Shown here: positions 56,327 to 64,000 of the stretch, one piece after another
Layout of the letters: each line of letters begins with the position of its first letter
Numbering within the stretch: position 1 is the stretch's first letter
Source: Doryteuthis pealeii
Taxonomy: Eukaryota; Mollusca; Cephalopoda; Myopsida; Loliginidae
NCBI GenBank assembly: GCA_023376005.1
Contig: CM042145.1
Span: forward strand, 92,387,915-92,451,914
Reading direction: 5' to 3'
Length of the DNA: 64,000 bases
The notes under the pieces: generated by a model
Seen by the model: the letters and a program-made list of their open reading frames with translations, nothing else
Told to the model about the DNA's origin: nothing
Database searches by the model: none
Translations under genes and position numbers: made by a program

Positions 56327-56490
56327 ATGCTGATAGCTTTTTTGATTTATGTGTCCTGGGACACACATATTGTGCTTTGAATGAGTCCTCGGAAAATTTA
56401 TGGGTCCCAACTAAGCTGTCTAACCCCTACCTTGTAACGCTATCTTGTGTAATTCATTTCTAAGAAACTATTTGAAATGTATTTACGTTA
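56327..56490 (-). mobile_element. Element C, cut by the gap
   Basis: Starts ATGCTGATAG and proceeds to atttacgtta, where N begins. Confidence 0.65.
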
Positions 56491-56500
56491 NNNNNNNNNN
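56491..56500. other. Assembly gap, 10 N
   Basis: Ten N between element C and a RepA fragment, a different placeholder length from the 100-N gap. Confidence 1.
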
Positions 56501-56585
56501 AAGGGGTACTTCACACTCCCAAGATCTCCAGAACTGAAGGCTCACCCTAAGATATTGTTTAGTGTCATAGCCAGGACAACTCTTT
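56501..56585 (+). repeat. RepA fragment at contig 3 start
   Basis: Reads aaggggtacttcacactccc, tctccagaactgaagg, gtgtcatagccaggac in RepA order. Confidence 0.65.
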
Positions 56586-56805
56586 TTGTGTGGAAGATGG
56601 ATTGACATTCCACTACAATCAATCGATCATTTTAAGATAATGGAAAATGTCCTGATAAGTCCCATGCTTTAGTATAAAAAAATATGAATTTCCAGTCAAA
56701 ATACGAAACAGTCTTTCAAATCTCCATGTTTTCTTAATATCACACATTGCATGTGCCATACTCGGCTTCTTTCCAAGATCAGCTGAAGTAAATGTATTTA
56801 CCTAT
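56586..56805. other. Unassigned sequence
   Basis: Nothing recognised. Confidence 0.4.
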
Positions 56806-56807
56806 AT

Positions 56808-56892
56808 GGAGGTGTTTGTTATGTAATGGTTACCACTGTAGAAAATGACACTGCGAGACGAGTTCAAATCCTGGATGAGGCTCTTTGCATTT
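56808..56892 (+). repeat. SINE-2 tRNA-like head
   Basis: Box A gttatgtaatggttaccac, box B gagttcaaatcctgg, then atgaggctctttgcat; truncated by the VNTR. Confidence 0.7.
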
Positions 56893-56897
56893 TCTCA

Positions 56898-56991
56898 TAT
56901 ATATATATTAACCATCTTGTGAATATAAGAACAAGTACATTATATATATATATATATATATTAACCATCTTGTGAATATAAGAACAAGTAC

Positions 56992-57038
<47 letters not shown>

Positions 57039-57067
57039 TAACCATCTGTGAATATAAGAACAAGTAC

Positions 57068-57115
<48 letters not shown>

Positions 57116-57144
57116 CCATCTTGTGAATATAAAGAACAATACAT

Positions 57145-57177
<33 letters not shown>

Positions 57178-57558
57178 TATATTAAAACCATCTTGTGAAT
57201 ATAAGAACAAGTACATATATATAATATATATATATATATATATTATATTAACCATCTTGTGAATATAAGAACAAGTACATTATAATATATATATATACTA
57301 TATTAACCAATCTTGTGAATATAAGAACAAGTACATTATATATATATATATATAATATATTAACCATCTTGTGAATATAAGAACAAGTACATTATATATA
57401 TATATATATATATATATATAACCATCTGTGAATATAAGAAGTACATTATATATATATATAATATATATATTAACCATCTTGTGAAATATAAACAAGTACA
57501 TTATATATATATATAATATATATATAATATATTAAACATCTTGTGATATAAGATACAT

Positions 57559-57589
<31 letters not shown>

Positions 57590-57633
57590 TAATATATATA
57601 TATTAACCATCTTGTGAATATAAGAACAAGTAC

Positions 57634-57682
<49 letters not shown>

Positions 57683-57760
57683 ATGTGTGTGTGTACTTGT
57701 TCTATATTCACAAGATGGTTAATATATATATAATATATATATAATGTACTTGTTCTGAAG
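56898..57760 (+). repeat. VNTR: ttaaccatcttgtgaatata units separated by TA runs
   Basis: About 12 units of ttaaccatcttgtgaatata plus agaacaagtacat, each followed by a TA run of 10-40 bp. The last unit (57697-57722) is inverted (gtacttgttct, attcacaagatggttaa) after a TG run. Tyr/Ile frames on both strands are artefacts. Confidence 0.95.
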
Positions 57761-57868
57761 ATCACATGGCTGAGAAACTATCAGTAACCAAGTGCCGTTG
57801 ACTCCATGTCCACACTACCTTAACTTAGATATCAATGCTCTATCCGTGATATTCAGCACTGTTTACTT
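57755..57868. repeat. Dispersed repeat E
   Basis: Blocks gatcacatggctgagaaact, accaagtgccgttgactcc, taacttagatatcaatgctc. Confidence 0.55.
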
Positions 57869-57894
57869 ATGAATATAGCACCCATATTATCTAT

Positions 57895-58115
57895 CTTCAA
57901 ACCTTGTTTTCCTTCTCTTAGACCAGTTATCATATCAAGGTAAAAAAAAGTGCCCAGTCTGCCCTACTATTCACTCATAACTAGAAGAGTAATATTTGGT
58001 TTCATATCTTTCCAAAGTGTATTAGTGCTATGTGAAATGCAAATAGCTTCATCCAAGATTTGAACTCTGGTTGCCGTGTCTATTTCCTATGACAATAACC
58101 ACCTCCTCAGCTGAA
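57895..58115 (-). repeat. SINE-2, reverse
   Basis: Body ttttccttctcttagacc, cagtctgccctactattcac and head-side gatttgaactctgg. Confidence 0.75.
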
Positions 58116-58185
58116 GTATAAAACAAATTACTCAATGAATTTCTTTCCAACAGCATATGACCTTGAGCTTAATCCAAGGTCAGTA

Positions 58186-58475
58186 TCTCATTGGTCCCTT
58201 GTTGCTGGAATCACTCCCCATTTATCCATATTCATATTTTTTATTATATTGTTCATTATATATTATTGTTATGATTATTAATTATAATTTATCTTATTGG
58301 TTTCTGGATGCTGGAGTCGCTCTCCAACCATCCATGATGATATTTATTATTAATATTATTTATTATATTATTGGCATTATTTATTATATTATTGATTTAT
58401 ATCAATATTATTCATTTTTATTTATCTTATTGATCCTGGAATCACTCCCCATCCATCGATAATCATATTTCTATT
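58186..58475 (+). repeat. Three tandem ~110-140-bp units
   Basis: Units near 58186, 58293 and 58428 share cttattgg(tccc), tgctggaatcactcccc(at) and catccat, separated by ATT-rich spacers of differing length. Confidence 0.7.
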
Positions 58476-58479
58476 TTTA

Positions 58480-58604
58480 TTCATCCCCAACTTCCAATCA
58501 ATCTTTCTATTTTCTTTATTTCTTATCGCCCTATTATTAGCTGATTTGTGGTCAATTATATTTTGCTTAGAGTGAATCTTAACTCAATCAAATTTTGAAA
58601 CATC

Positions 58605-58635
<31 letters not shown>

Positions 58636-59220
58636 ATAGTTTAAAATTAATTCTTTTTAAAAAATGATAGCTTAAAATTTAATTTGTATTTTTTTAAATG
58701 ATAGTTTTAAATTAATTTTTTTTTTTTTTTTTTCCAACCATTTTTCTCTTTAAAATTTCTGGTTAGTTACAATTCTTGAATAGTCTACCATGATTAAATT
58801 TGACTTCAATTTAATCGCAATTCAAGCCTAAGTTATTTAGTCTTCCTCTGCTAAAAGACAGGATGTCATCTTGCATAGTGTTGCCGCCATCACCACCACT
58901 ACCACCACCACCAACATCAGTTGATTCTGTCTCCATTCTTTCCACCTACACTGCAAACCACACCCCCACCCCCAATGATGCCATTTAATCTCTGTTGTTC
59001 CTTCCAGAGATTGCAACATCCATCTCCTTGTTTCTTCCTCCTCCCCCTCTCTCTCTCTCTCTCTGTGCACCCCTACCCCCAGGATATGTGTTTGTGTGGA
59101 GAAGGCTGTGTGTTGGTGGTAGGGAAGAAGGGGCACAAGATGAATGAGAGGATGTGTTGGGGGTGGTGTTCCGGTTCTGTGTGAATCTGTGTTAATGACA
59201 ATATATAGAAATTGCAAACT
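58480..59220. other. Unassigned sequence with T, CCA and CT runs
   Basis: Poly-T at 58604-58633 and 58716-58735, CCA repeats at 58893-58915, CT run at 59048-59063. A 132-codon minus-strand frame (58837-59235) is low complexity and unrecognised. Confidence 0.45.
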
Positions 59221-59243
59221 GCCCCATATACACAATTTTTTTT

Positions 59244-59284
<41 letters not shown>

Positions 59285-59304
59285 GTGTATATATGTGTGT
59301 GTGT

Positions 59305-59404
59305 TAGGGTGGTCCGATGATTGCATAAGCAAGAAACTGACAGTTACCAAGCACCACTGATTCTATGCTATTTTAACTTAGATATGTATGCTCTATCTGA
59401 TATT

Positions 59405-59405
<1 letters not shown>
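59305..59405. repeat. Dispersed repeat E
   Basis: Blocks aagaaactgacagttaccaa, gcaccactgattctatgc, taacttagatatgtatgctc. Confidence 0.55.

Positions 59406-59409
<4 letters not shown>

Positions 59410-59448
<39 letters not shown>
59410..59448. repeat. CT microsatellite
   Basis: Pure CT run. Confidence 0.95.
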
Positions 59449-59451
<3 letters not shown>

Positions 59452-59458
59452 ATATAAT

Positions 59459-59703
59459 AGACACCTTGGTCTGGATATAAATTCAAATCTATTTTGCCCA
59501 TTTTCTTTGTCTTGTCAGTCGGTCTTTGTTGTTTTGAAGACCTCACACCAGGTCGCACTGGTGTAATTTTCTTGGAAAAAAAGAAAACAGGAAAGTCACA
59601 CCAGTGAGACCAGGTGTGAGGTGTTTAAAACAACAAAAACTGGACTGACAAGACAAAGAAAATGTCGAAATAGATTTGAATTTATATCCAAACCAAGGTA
59701 TCT
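59459..59703. mobile_element. Foldback, ~110-bp arms
   Basis: Left arm 59459-59569 and right arm 59594-59703 are near-complementary (accttggtctggatataaat, tctttgtcttgtcagtc, cctcacaccaggt and complements), with a ~24-nt A-rich loop. No TSD obvious. Confidence 0.85.
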
Positions 59704-59839
59704 ATTTATTTATTCATAATACTCTGTGTATGTAAAAAAAAATATATATATATATACACAAATTTTTATGTATATTTTAGTTTTCAATTTTGGTTGAACC
59801 CTATCAAGGAAACACTTTATATCATCTACACACACACAT

Positions 59840-60090
59840 ACAAGGTGTGTCAAAAAAGTCTTGATTTTTTAAAAACTTTTTGACACACCTTGTATTCTGA
59901 AAAAAAAAAAAACGTTCCATTCATTCTTCATTTCTATCTTGGTAAATACAGCTTTAAACTTGGTACTTTTTTGACACACCTTTTATTCTGAAAAAAAATT
60001 AATGAATGGAACATTTTTTTTTTTTTTTCAGAATACAAAGTGTGTCAAAAAGTACAAAAATCTCAATACTTTTTTGACACACTTTGTGTG
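59840..60090. mobile_element. Nested Tc1/mariner-type short element (TTTGACACACCTT ends)
   Basis: The end motif aaggtgtgtcaaaaaagt appears at 59844 (forward), 59878 (reverse), 59967 (reverse), 60035 (forward) and 60067 (reverse). The pieces tattctgaaaaaaa and atgaatggaaca also pair between 59900 and 60020. It looks like one short inverted-repeat element inserted into another. Confidence 0.6.
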
Positions 60091-60159
60091 GTGTGTGTGT
60101 ATATGTGTGTGTGTATATATATATGTATATATATATTATATATATATATATAATTTGTG

Positions 60160-60270
60160 AGGTGCTATTAGCTTCCAGGATTTGTTCAAAACGGCATCCA
60201 GCATCCTCGTATAATTCCTATCTAGCTTTTTCTCCAAGTGCTTTGTTAAAGTTCAGGTGCTGCACCAAGA
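60160..60270 (-). pseudogene. LINE RT-thumb fragment
   Basis: Minus strand reads CST, stop, TLTKHLEKKLDRNYTRML, then DAVLNKSWK, the segment between CTTxTLTK and KQLYGHLPP of the LINE at 43613. Confidence 0.75.
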
Positions 60271-60274
60271 ATTT

Positions 60275-60650
60275 TTTTTTTCTTTTTAATTATTTTCATC
60301 TGATATGTCTAAGTTCACACAAGCTAATTGTCACTTGTCATATTAGAGTATTTTTGAATGTGTGATATTTACATTATGTAGTTTCTCTAATGTCTTTTGT
60401 AAATTGCAGTTCAAACTTAGATAAGTGGTAGTCATTTAAAAAAAAAAAATTAGGAATATGTATTTTCTTTTCTATAAATCTGTATCAAGTACAAATTTTA
60501 ATTCACATGTTTCATTGTGGATATAATGATTAATGCTCATATCTCATTTGGTCACATTCAATGACAGTATCTTGGTCAGCCTATGAACTTTTCAGCCAAG
60601 CTTTATAAATATGTATATTCAATTTTGTGTGTATATGTATAGATATGTAT
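60275..60650. other. Unassigned AT-rich sequence
   Basis: Nothing recognised. Confidence 0.4.
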
Positions 60651-60654
60651 ACAT

Positions 60655-60765
60655 ACATGAGGGTTAGCTAAAAAGTTTCAAAGTTGACCTAGATACTCTG
60701 ATGGAAGGTTTATTTTTCAACATAGTCCTCCATATGGTACACACACTTCTTCCATTCAGTGTGTG
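60655..60765 (-). pseudogene. Mariner 3' end with transposase C-terminus
   Basis: Minus strand reads WKKCVYHMEDYVEK and a stop, the mariner C-terminal signature, followed by the 3' untranslated end (gtcaactttgaaactttt, tagctaaccctca). Confidence 0.75.
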
Positions 60766-60852
60766 TGTGTATTTATTTATTTATTTGTTTATGATCCCAA
60801 ATAGAATCATCCCCTACTTACCAGCCAATTGGATTATTTTACCTATATATAC

Positions 60853-61722
60853 GGGTGTGTGGAGAAATTTGACAGTTTCGTAAGGAAAAAGAAAAAGTGT
60901 TTGGTAACTACAAAATTTAATGAATTGTAAAGAAATTCAACAGGCACGGAAATTACACTACTGTCAACAAGTTTCACTCAAAATAACCGCCATTAGCGTT
61001 GATCACAGCCTCAATCCTGCTCCAGAACCTGGAGCAAGCTGATGTTACAGTTTCCATGGGAAGGGTCTCAAAAACTACCTTAATTCTGTCGATTAAGTGG
61101 GCTTTTGTTGTACTGGCATTACGATTGGTGGCTTTCTCAACAGCGCCACATACATAATAATCCATGGGGTTAAGATCTGGGGAGTTCGGAAACCAAACAT
61201 TGGGATTGGTGTAGTCGTAAAAATTCACTGACAACCATTTTTGACTTTTCCTGAAATGTGGCAGGGAGAGAATCCTGCTGCCATACATATGGCCTACCAT
61301 TGGCTACCCTTGTTATCCAGGGCTTGACTACAGTTTAGCAACTCCACGTAGGCATCAGGGTCCTCCAACACTTTTTTTCTGCAGCTTTTCAAGGAATTCT
61401 GCTGTACAAATGCAATCAGATTGTCTGTTATGTTGCTTTCTTCTAGCCACAGCTTCGTAGTCTCCATTGCAATTCTCCAGTTCATGCCTGATTGTTTTTA
61501 CAGTGTTCAAGGAGCATTGGGCAGTAACCATAATCTCCTTATTTTGATGGCCGGCACAGATAATCATGATTCAGGTGGGTTCTAGTCATCCATTCTATCT
61601 GTCATCACATATTTGAATGAAGAAGGATCCAAGCTTTTAAATGATGCGTAGTGTGCGTCAGTACCTCAACCTATGGAAAAAAATAACCAAATATAAATAT
61701 GTCAAATTTATCCCGAACACCA
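60853..61722 (-). mobile_element. Internally deleted Tc1/mariner-type transposon
   Basis: Ends match as an imperfect ~22-bp inverted repeat: left GGTGTGTGGAGAAATTTGAC, right (complement) GGTGTTCGGGATAAATTTGAC. The ~870-bp length is short for a full element (about 1.2-1.4 kb), consistent with the internal deletion in the coding region. Confidence 0.65.
60974..61567 (-). pseudogene. Tc1/mariner-type transposase, deleted and frameshifted
   Basis: Reading the minus strand, the N-terminal helix-turn-helix part (IRHELENCNGDYEAVARRK, then TAEFLEKLQKK) is joined at VLEDP directly to DAYVELL, losing roughly a hundred residues that would carry the first catalytic aspartate. A WQQDS segment (second catalytic aspartate) is visible near 61280-61298 in one frame, and the frame then shifts to FYDYTNPNVWFPNSPDLNPM and the C-terminal RIEAVINANGGYFE. 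Transposases of this superfamily cut and join DNA at TA dinucleotides. This copy cannot encode an active enzyme. Confidence 0.85.
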
Positions 61723-61784
61723 TGTATGTATGTGTGTTATATATATATATATATGTGTGTGTGTTTGTATATGTATAACTTTTT

Positions 61785-61845
61785 TGACAAAGCACAGAGG
61801 CCTGTCTGAAATATTAAAGATAATATTTATCATTTTGAATTTTTA
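61785..61845 (+). repeat. Possible Penelope-like terminal motif
   Basis: tttgacaaagcacagaggcc, tgtctGAAATATTAAA resembles the 41505-41582 motif on the other strand. Weak. Confidence 0.3.
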
Positions 61846-61899
61846 TTATTTTTTTATTTATTTTTCCATGCTTCCCACCATTTATCATATATATAATAT

Positions 61900-61906
61900 A
61901 ATAATA

Positions 61907-61964
<58 letters not shown>

Positions 61965-61965
61965 G
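61900..61965. repeat. TA/TG microsatellite
   Basis: TA runs followed by TG run, abutting repeat G. Confidence 0.9.
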
Positions 61966-62310
61966 ACTAGAAAGTATATTTGGCAAAATGTCAACTTACA
62001 TGATGTCATAAATTTGGGAGTTTTTTTTTTTTTTTTGTTTTTTTTTAACCCCCTTTGTTTATCACGGTTTTTTGCTGTCAGATTTTAACGATTACATTTT
62101 GTTTTATTTGTCAATAGAAACATCTTTCTTTCTCTCACTTATCTAATTCCATCATCTAATGTGTGATGCATATTTCAACACTTTTTCTATAATATAAAAT
62201 TCCTGGAAATTTGAAAAAATTAGTGAAAAATCTGAGCACATTTTTTTTGTCCTCAATACAAATCAGTAACTTCAACAGATTTATGTTCATCAATTTCTTT
62301 GGAAATTTTA
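61966..62310 (+). repeat. Repeat G
   Basis: As at 51940-52315. It faces a reversed partial copy at 63880-64000, so the two bracket the RepA dimer and LINE fragment like inverted ends. Confidence 0.75.
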
Positions 62311-62417
62311 ATAAATTTTGCATTTTTGATGCAATTGAAATGCATCAATTTATACTTTTAATGATATTTCCAATTATTATGAATTTTATATGTTAATTAG
62401 AAACTAACCTGGTTGCT

Positions 62418-63252
62418 TGGTTGGGTGGATTTTATGGCATGTTAATCCTTGCTGGCTTATTTTATGCTAAAGATGTTTTTTCTATTCATGCTCGATGAGT
62501 ATTAAAAATTTTTTAAAAACTCAGTTTTAACACATTTAAAAAAAAATTTTTTTCTATTTAACCCATAGACGGTACCCTAACAGGTACTACCACTTCGGGT
62601 CAGAGTTGACCAGGAGTAATGGTGATGAAGGGGTACTCCACATTCCCCAAAGCTTCAGAATTGGAACGTCACCATTAGATGCAGTTTAACATCATACTCA
62701 GGACATTAAGACCCTTAGCACCGACTGCACCTCTGCAGAGGGGTAAGACTCCTACAATGGGGCCACCTGTGATGCTTAAGGATAGAACCCAGGTGGCTGA
62801 GCAGTCCATGACTTGCAATATTCCACTTTAGGCTTTTCTTGGGCTAGATGGGCGGTCGGAGAGGCCCTCTCCGATCAATCGGCTGGCCACGTCAAGCTCT
62901 AACACCTATATGATTGCCCAAACCTATTGCCCTTATGGCAAACCCCAATCCTTCTTATCATATGGGTGCTAGAAGGTGGTGGCTGAGGGTCTACATCTCC
63001 TGGGAATGACCATAAACTCTATCTGATGGTGAGGTTCCAGTTCTGGAGATTTGGGGAATGTGGAGCACCCCTTCATCACCATTGCTCTCTGGTCCACTCT
63101 GACACGGAGTGGTAGTACCTGTTAGGATCCCATTTATGGGTTGAATAGAAAAACATTAGTTTATAAAAAAAAATTGTATTATGCATTAAGAATGAATTTA
63201 TTTCACAACTTTGTCGGCATTAAATGACCCACTGAGGTTGATATGCCGTAAA
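62418..63252. repeat. RepA full inverted dimer, best copy
   Basis: Left end ggattttatggcatgttaat; right end ggcattaaatgacccactga, ggttgatatgccgt, poly-A. Outer thirds are diverged inverted copies of each other. The centre holds ggtcggagaggccctctccg. This copy reads more cleanly than 52968-53795 or 54355-55235. Confidence 0.88.
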
Positions 63253-63469
63253 AAAAAAAAAGCAATAATGACAATAGGGTCGGGAAAATCATTTAGGTGC
63301 TAGGGCTTGACATGACCAGCCAAGAAACTAACCTGTGAATCTGTTGGGTTCTTATTGTGTACAAAAATTATGTAATGCATTATGATATTAATGCTTCTCT
63401 TTACGGAGGAGTAAAGGATTCCAATTAGAATTTCATAAGTACCTCCATTATATTAAGATATATGATTAT

Positions 63470-63714
63470 CATCAGCTCATGCAGCCAGCACAGATATCCA
63501 TGACAATCTCTCGCCAACCGTCTCTATTGGTCATGCCCTTGGGAGGTCCTCTGTGTAGCACCTAGAATCTGCACACAGCTGATCAATGTAGGTCCTTACT
63601 GAATGGGCATGTACAGAAGTACATCACTTATGAGTTCATCCTTGCTTCTTCAATGTCCAGCATCTTTTGATAAGGGTAGCATGGACATGAAGTCAACAGC
63701 ATTTCCTAAATGGC

Positions 63715-63720
<6 letters not shown>
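63470..63720 (-). pseudogene. LINE 3' coding fragment
   Basis: Minus strand reads TYIDQLCADSRCYTEDLPRA, MTNRDGW, REIVMDICAGCMS, stop, in one frame; upstream DELISDVLLYMP in another. Polymerase C-terminus only. Confidence 0.8.

Positions 63721-63721
<1 letters not shown>

Positions 63722-63755
<34 letters not shown>
63722..63755. repeat. TA microsatellite
   Basis: Pure TA run. Confidence 0.95.
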
Positions 63756-63756
<1 letters not shown>

Positions 63757-63879
63757 CTAAACTCCATCTTAAAAAGCAGAGCATAGATGGAATTTTGAAA
63801 TATGATGACCTCATTGAACTCTTGCTTTTAAAGATTGATTAAGAAGACTAATTAAGAAGTAAAAAGCTATATTAATTAG

Positions 63880-64000
63880 GAGTTATACAAATTTGATTTT
63901 TTTTTCTTTTTCTCGAGGCTTTGGTCTCTTTTTTTTTTTTTTTAATTCATAGATGAACATGAATCTGAAGTCACTGATTGAAGGCAAAAAATGTGTCTAA
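63880..64000 (-). repeat. Repeat G, partial, continues past the window
   Basis: Reverse copy of the 52230-52330 portion of repeat G (ctcgaggctttggtctc, tgaatctgaagtcactga). Confidence 0.7.

Larger units (their letters stand above)
51595..56490. repeat. Second large palindrome at the contig 2 right end
   Basis: Left arm 51595 to about 53972; right arm about 54188-56490; a ~200-bp loop at 53973-54187. Each arm carries, in mirror order, element C, TA run, repeat G, LINE fragment and a RepA inverted dimer. The right arm is cut by the 10-N gap. The arms differ by many small indels. Confidence 0.9.

Noticed and set aside
56898..57760. CRISPR-like array of 33-bp repeats
   Set aside because: The 'spacers' are all TA runs, not unique sequence.
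58837..59235. 132-codon minus-strand frame with acidic and valine runs
   Set aside because: Built on CCA and CT repeats; no domain, no splice support.

Overview
This window is non-coding-rich, AT-rich nuclear DNA from a multicellular animal. It holds one recognisable host exon with GT/AG splice sites, no operons or Shine-Dalgarno sites, many tRNA-derived SINEs, LINE and Tc1/mariner fossils, and very long microsatellites. The mix (fatty-acid transporter exon, several tRNA SINE families, hammerhead-like Penelope-type ends, abundant TG/CA and TA arrays) suggests an invertebrate. A mollusc is plausible, but that is inference and I cannot name the species.

Layout. Two runs of N split the window into three contigs: 1-13884, 13985-56490 and 56501-64000. 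Contig 1 carries GA and GATA arrays, a foldback and hammerhead-like motif near 4.0-4.35 kb, a SLC27A-type fatty-acid transport protein exon (minus strand, 6615-7003), a large CA/TG array, a tandem-unit region with nested repeats, and a decayed Ty3/Gypsy retrotransposon cut by the gap. Contig 2 opens with a multi-kilobase palindrome. Its two arms repeat the contig 1 exon region once in reverse and once forward, so the same exon appears three times (6615-7003, 16823-17207, 18057-18439). From 23.5 to 51 kb it is a mosaic of SINEs, foldback elements, mariner and LINE remnants, a decayed repetitive-gene copy, minisatellites, 5S-rRNA-derived sequence and a second hammerhead-like motif. Contig 2 ends in another palindrome (about 51.6-56.49 kb), and one arm recurs in contig 3 at 61.97-64.0 kb. 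Contig 3 also holds a TA-rich VNTR, foldbacks and an internally deleted Tc1/mariner-type element.

How it works together. I see no pathway or gene cluster. The only host gene signal is one internal exon of a long-chain fatty-acid transporter/acyl-CoA synthetase; its other exons are outside the window. Everything else is mobile-element or simple-repeat DNA. The main observations are: (1) both ends of contig 2 are palindromes duplicating the neighbouring contig, with single-base indels between copies, which looks like foldback-read or unmerged-overlap artefact; (2) an abundant family, here called RepA, with a conserved A-rich-tailed 3' module that also ends a 5S-headed element and occurs alone as a 55-bp insert with a 13-bp target duplication; (3) two hammerhead-ribozyme-like folds and a palindromic Penelope-like insertion with a 14-bp target duplication; (4) a multi-level nest of LINE, 5S-headed SINE, RepA tail and Penelope-like element at 42.6-44.5 kb. 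Names such as RepA, SINE-1 and element C are labels for this report only.
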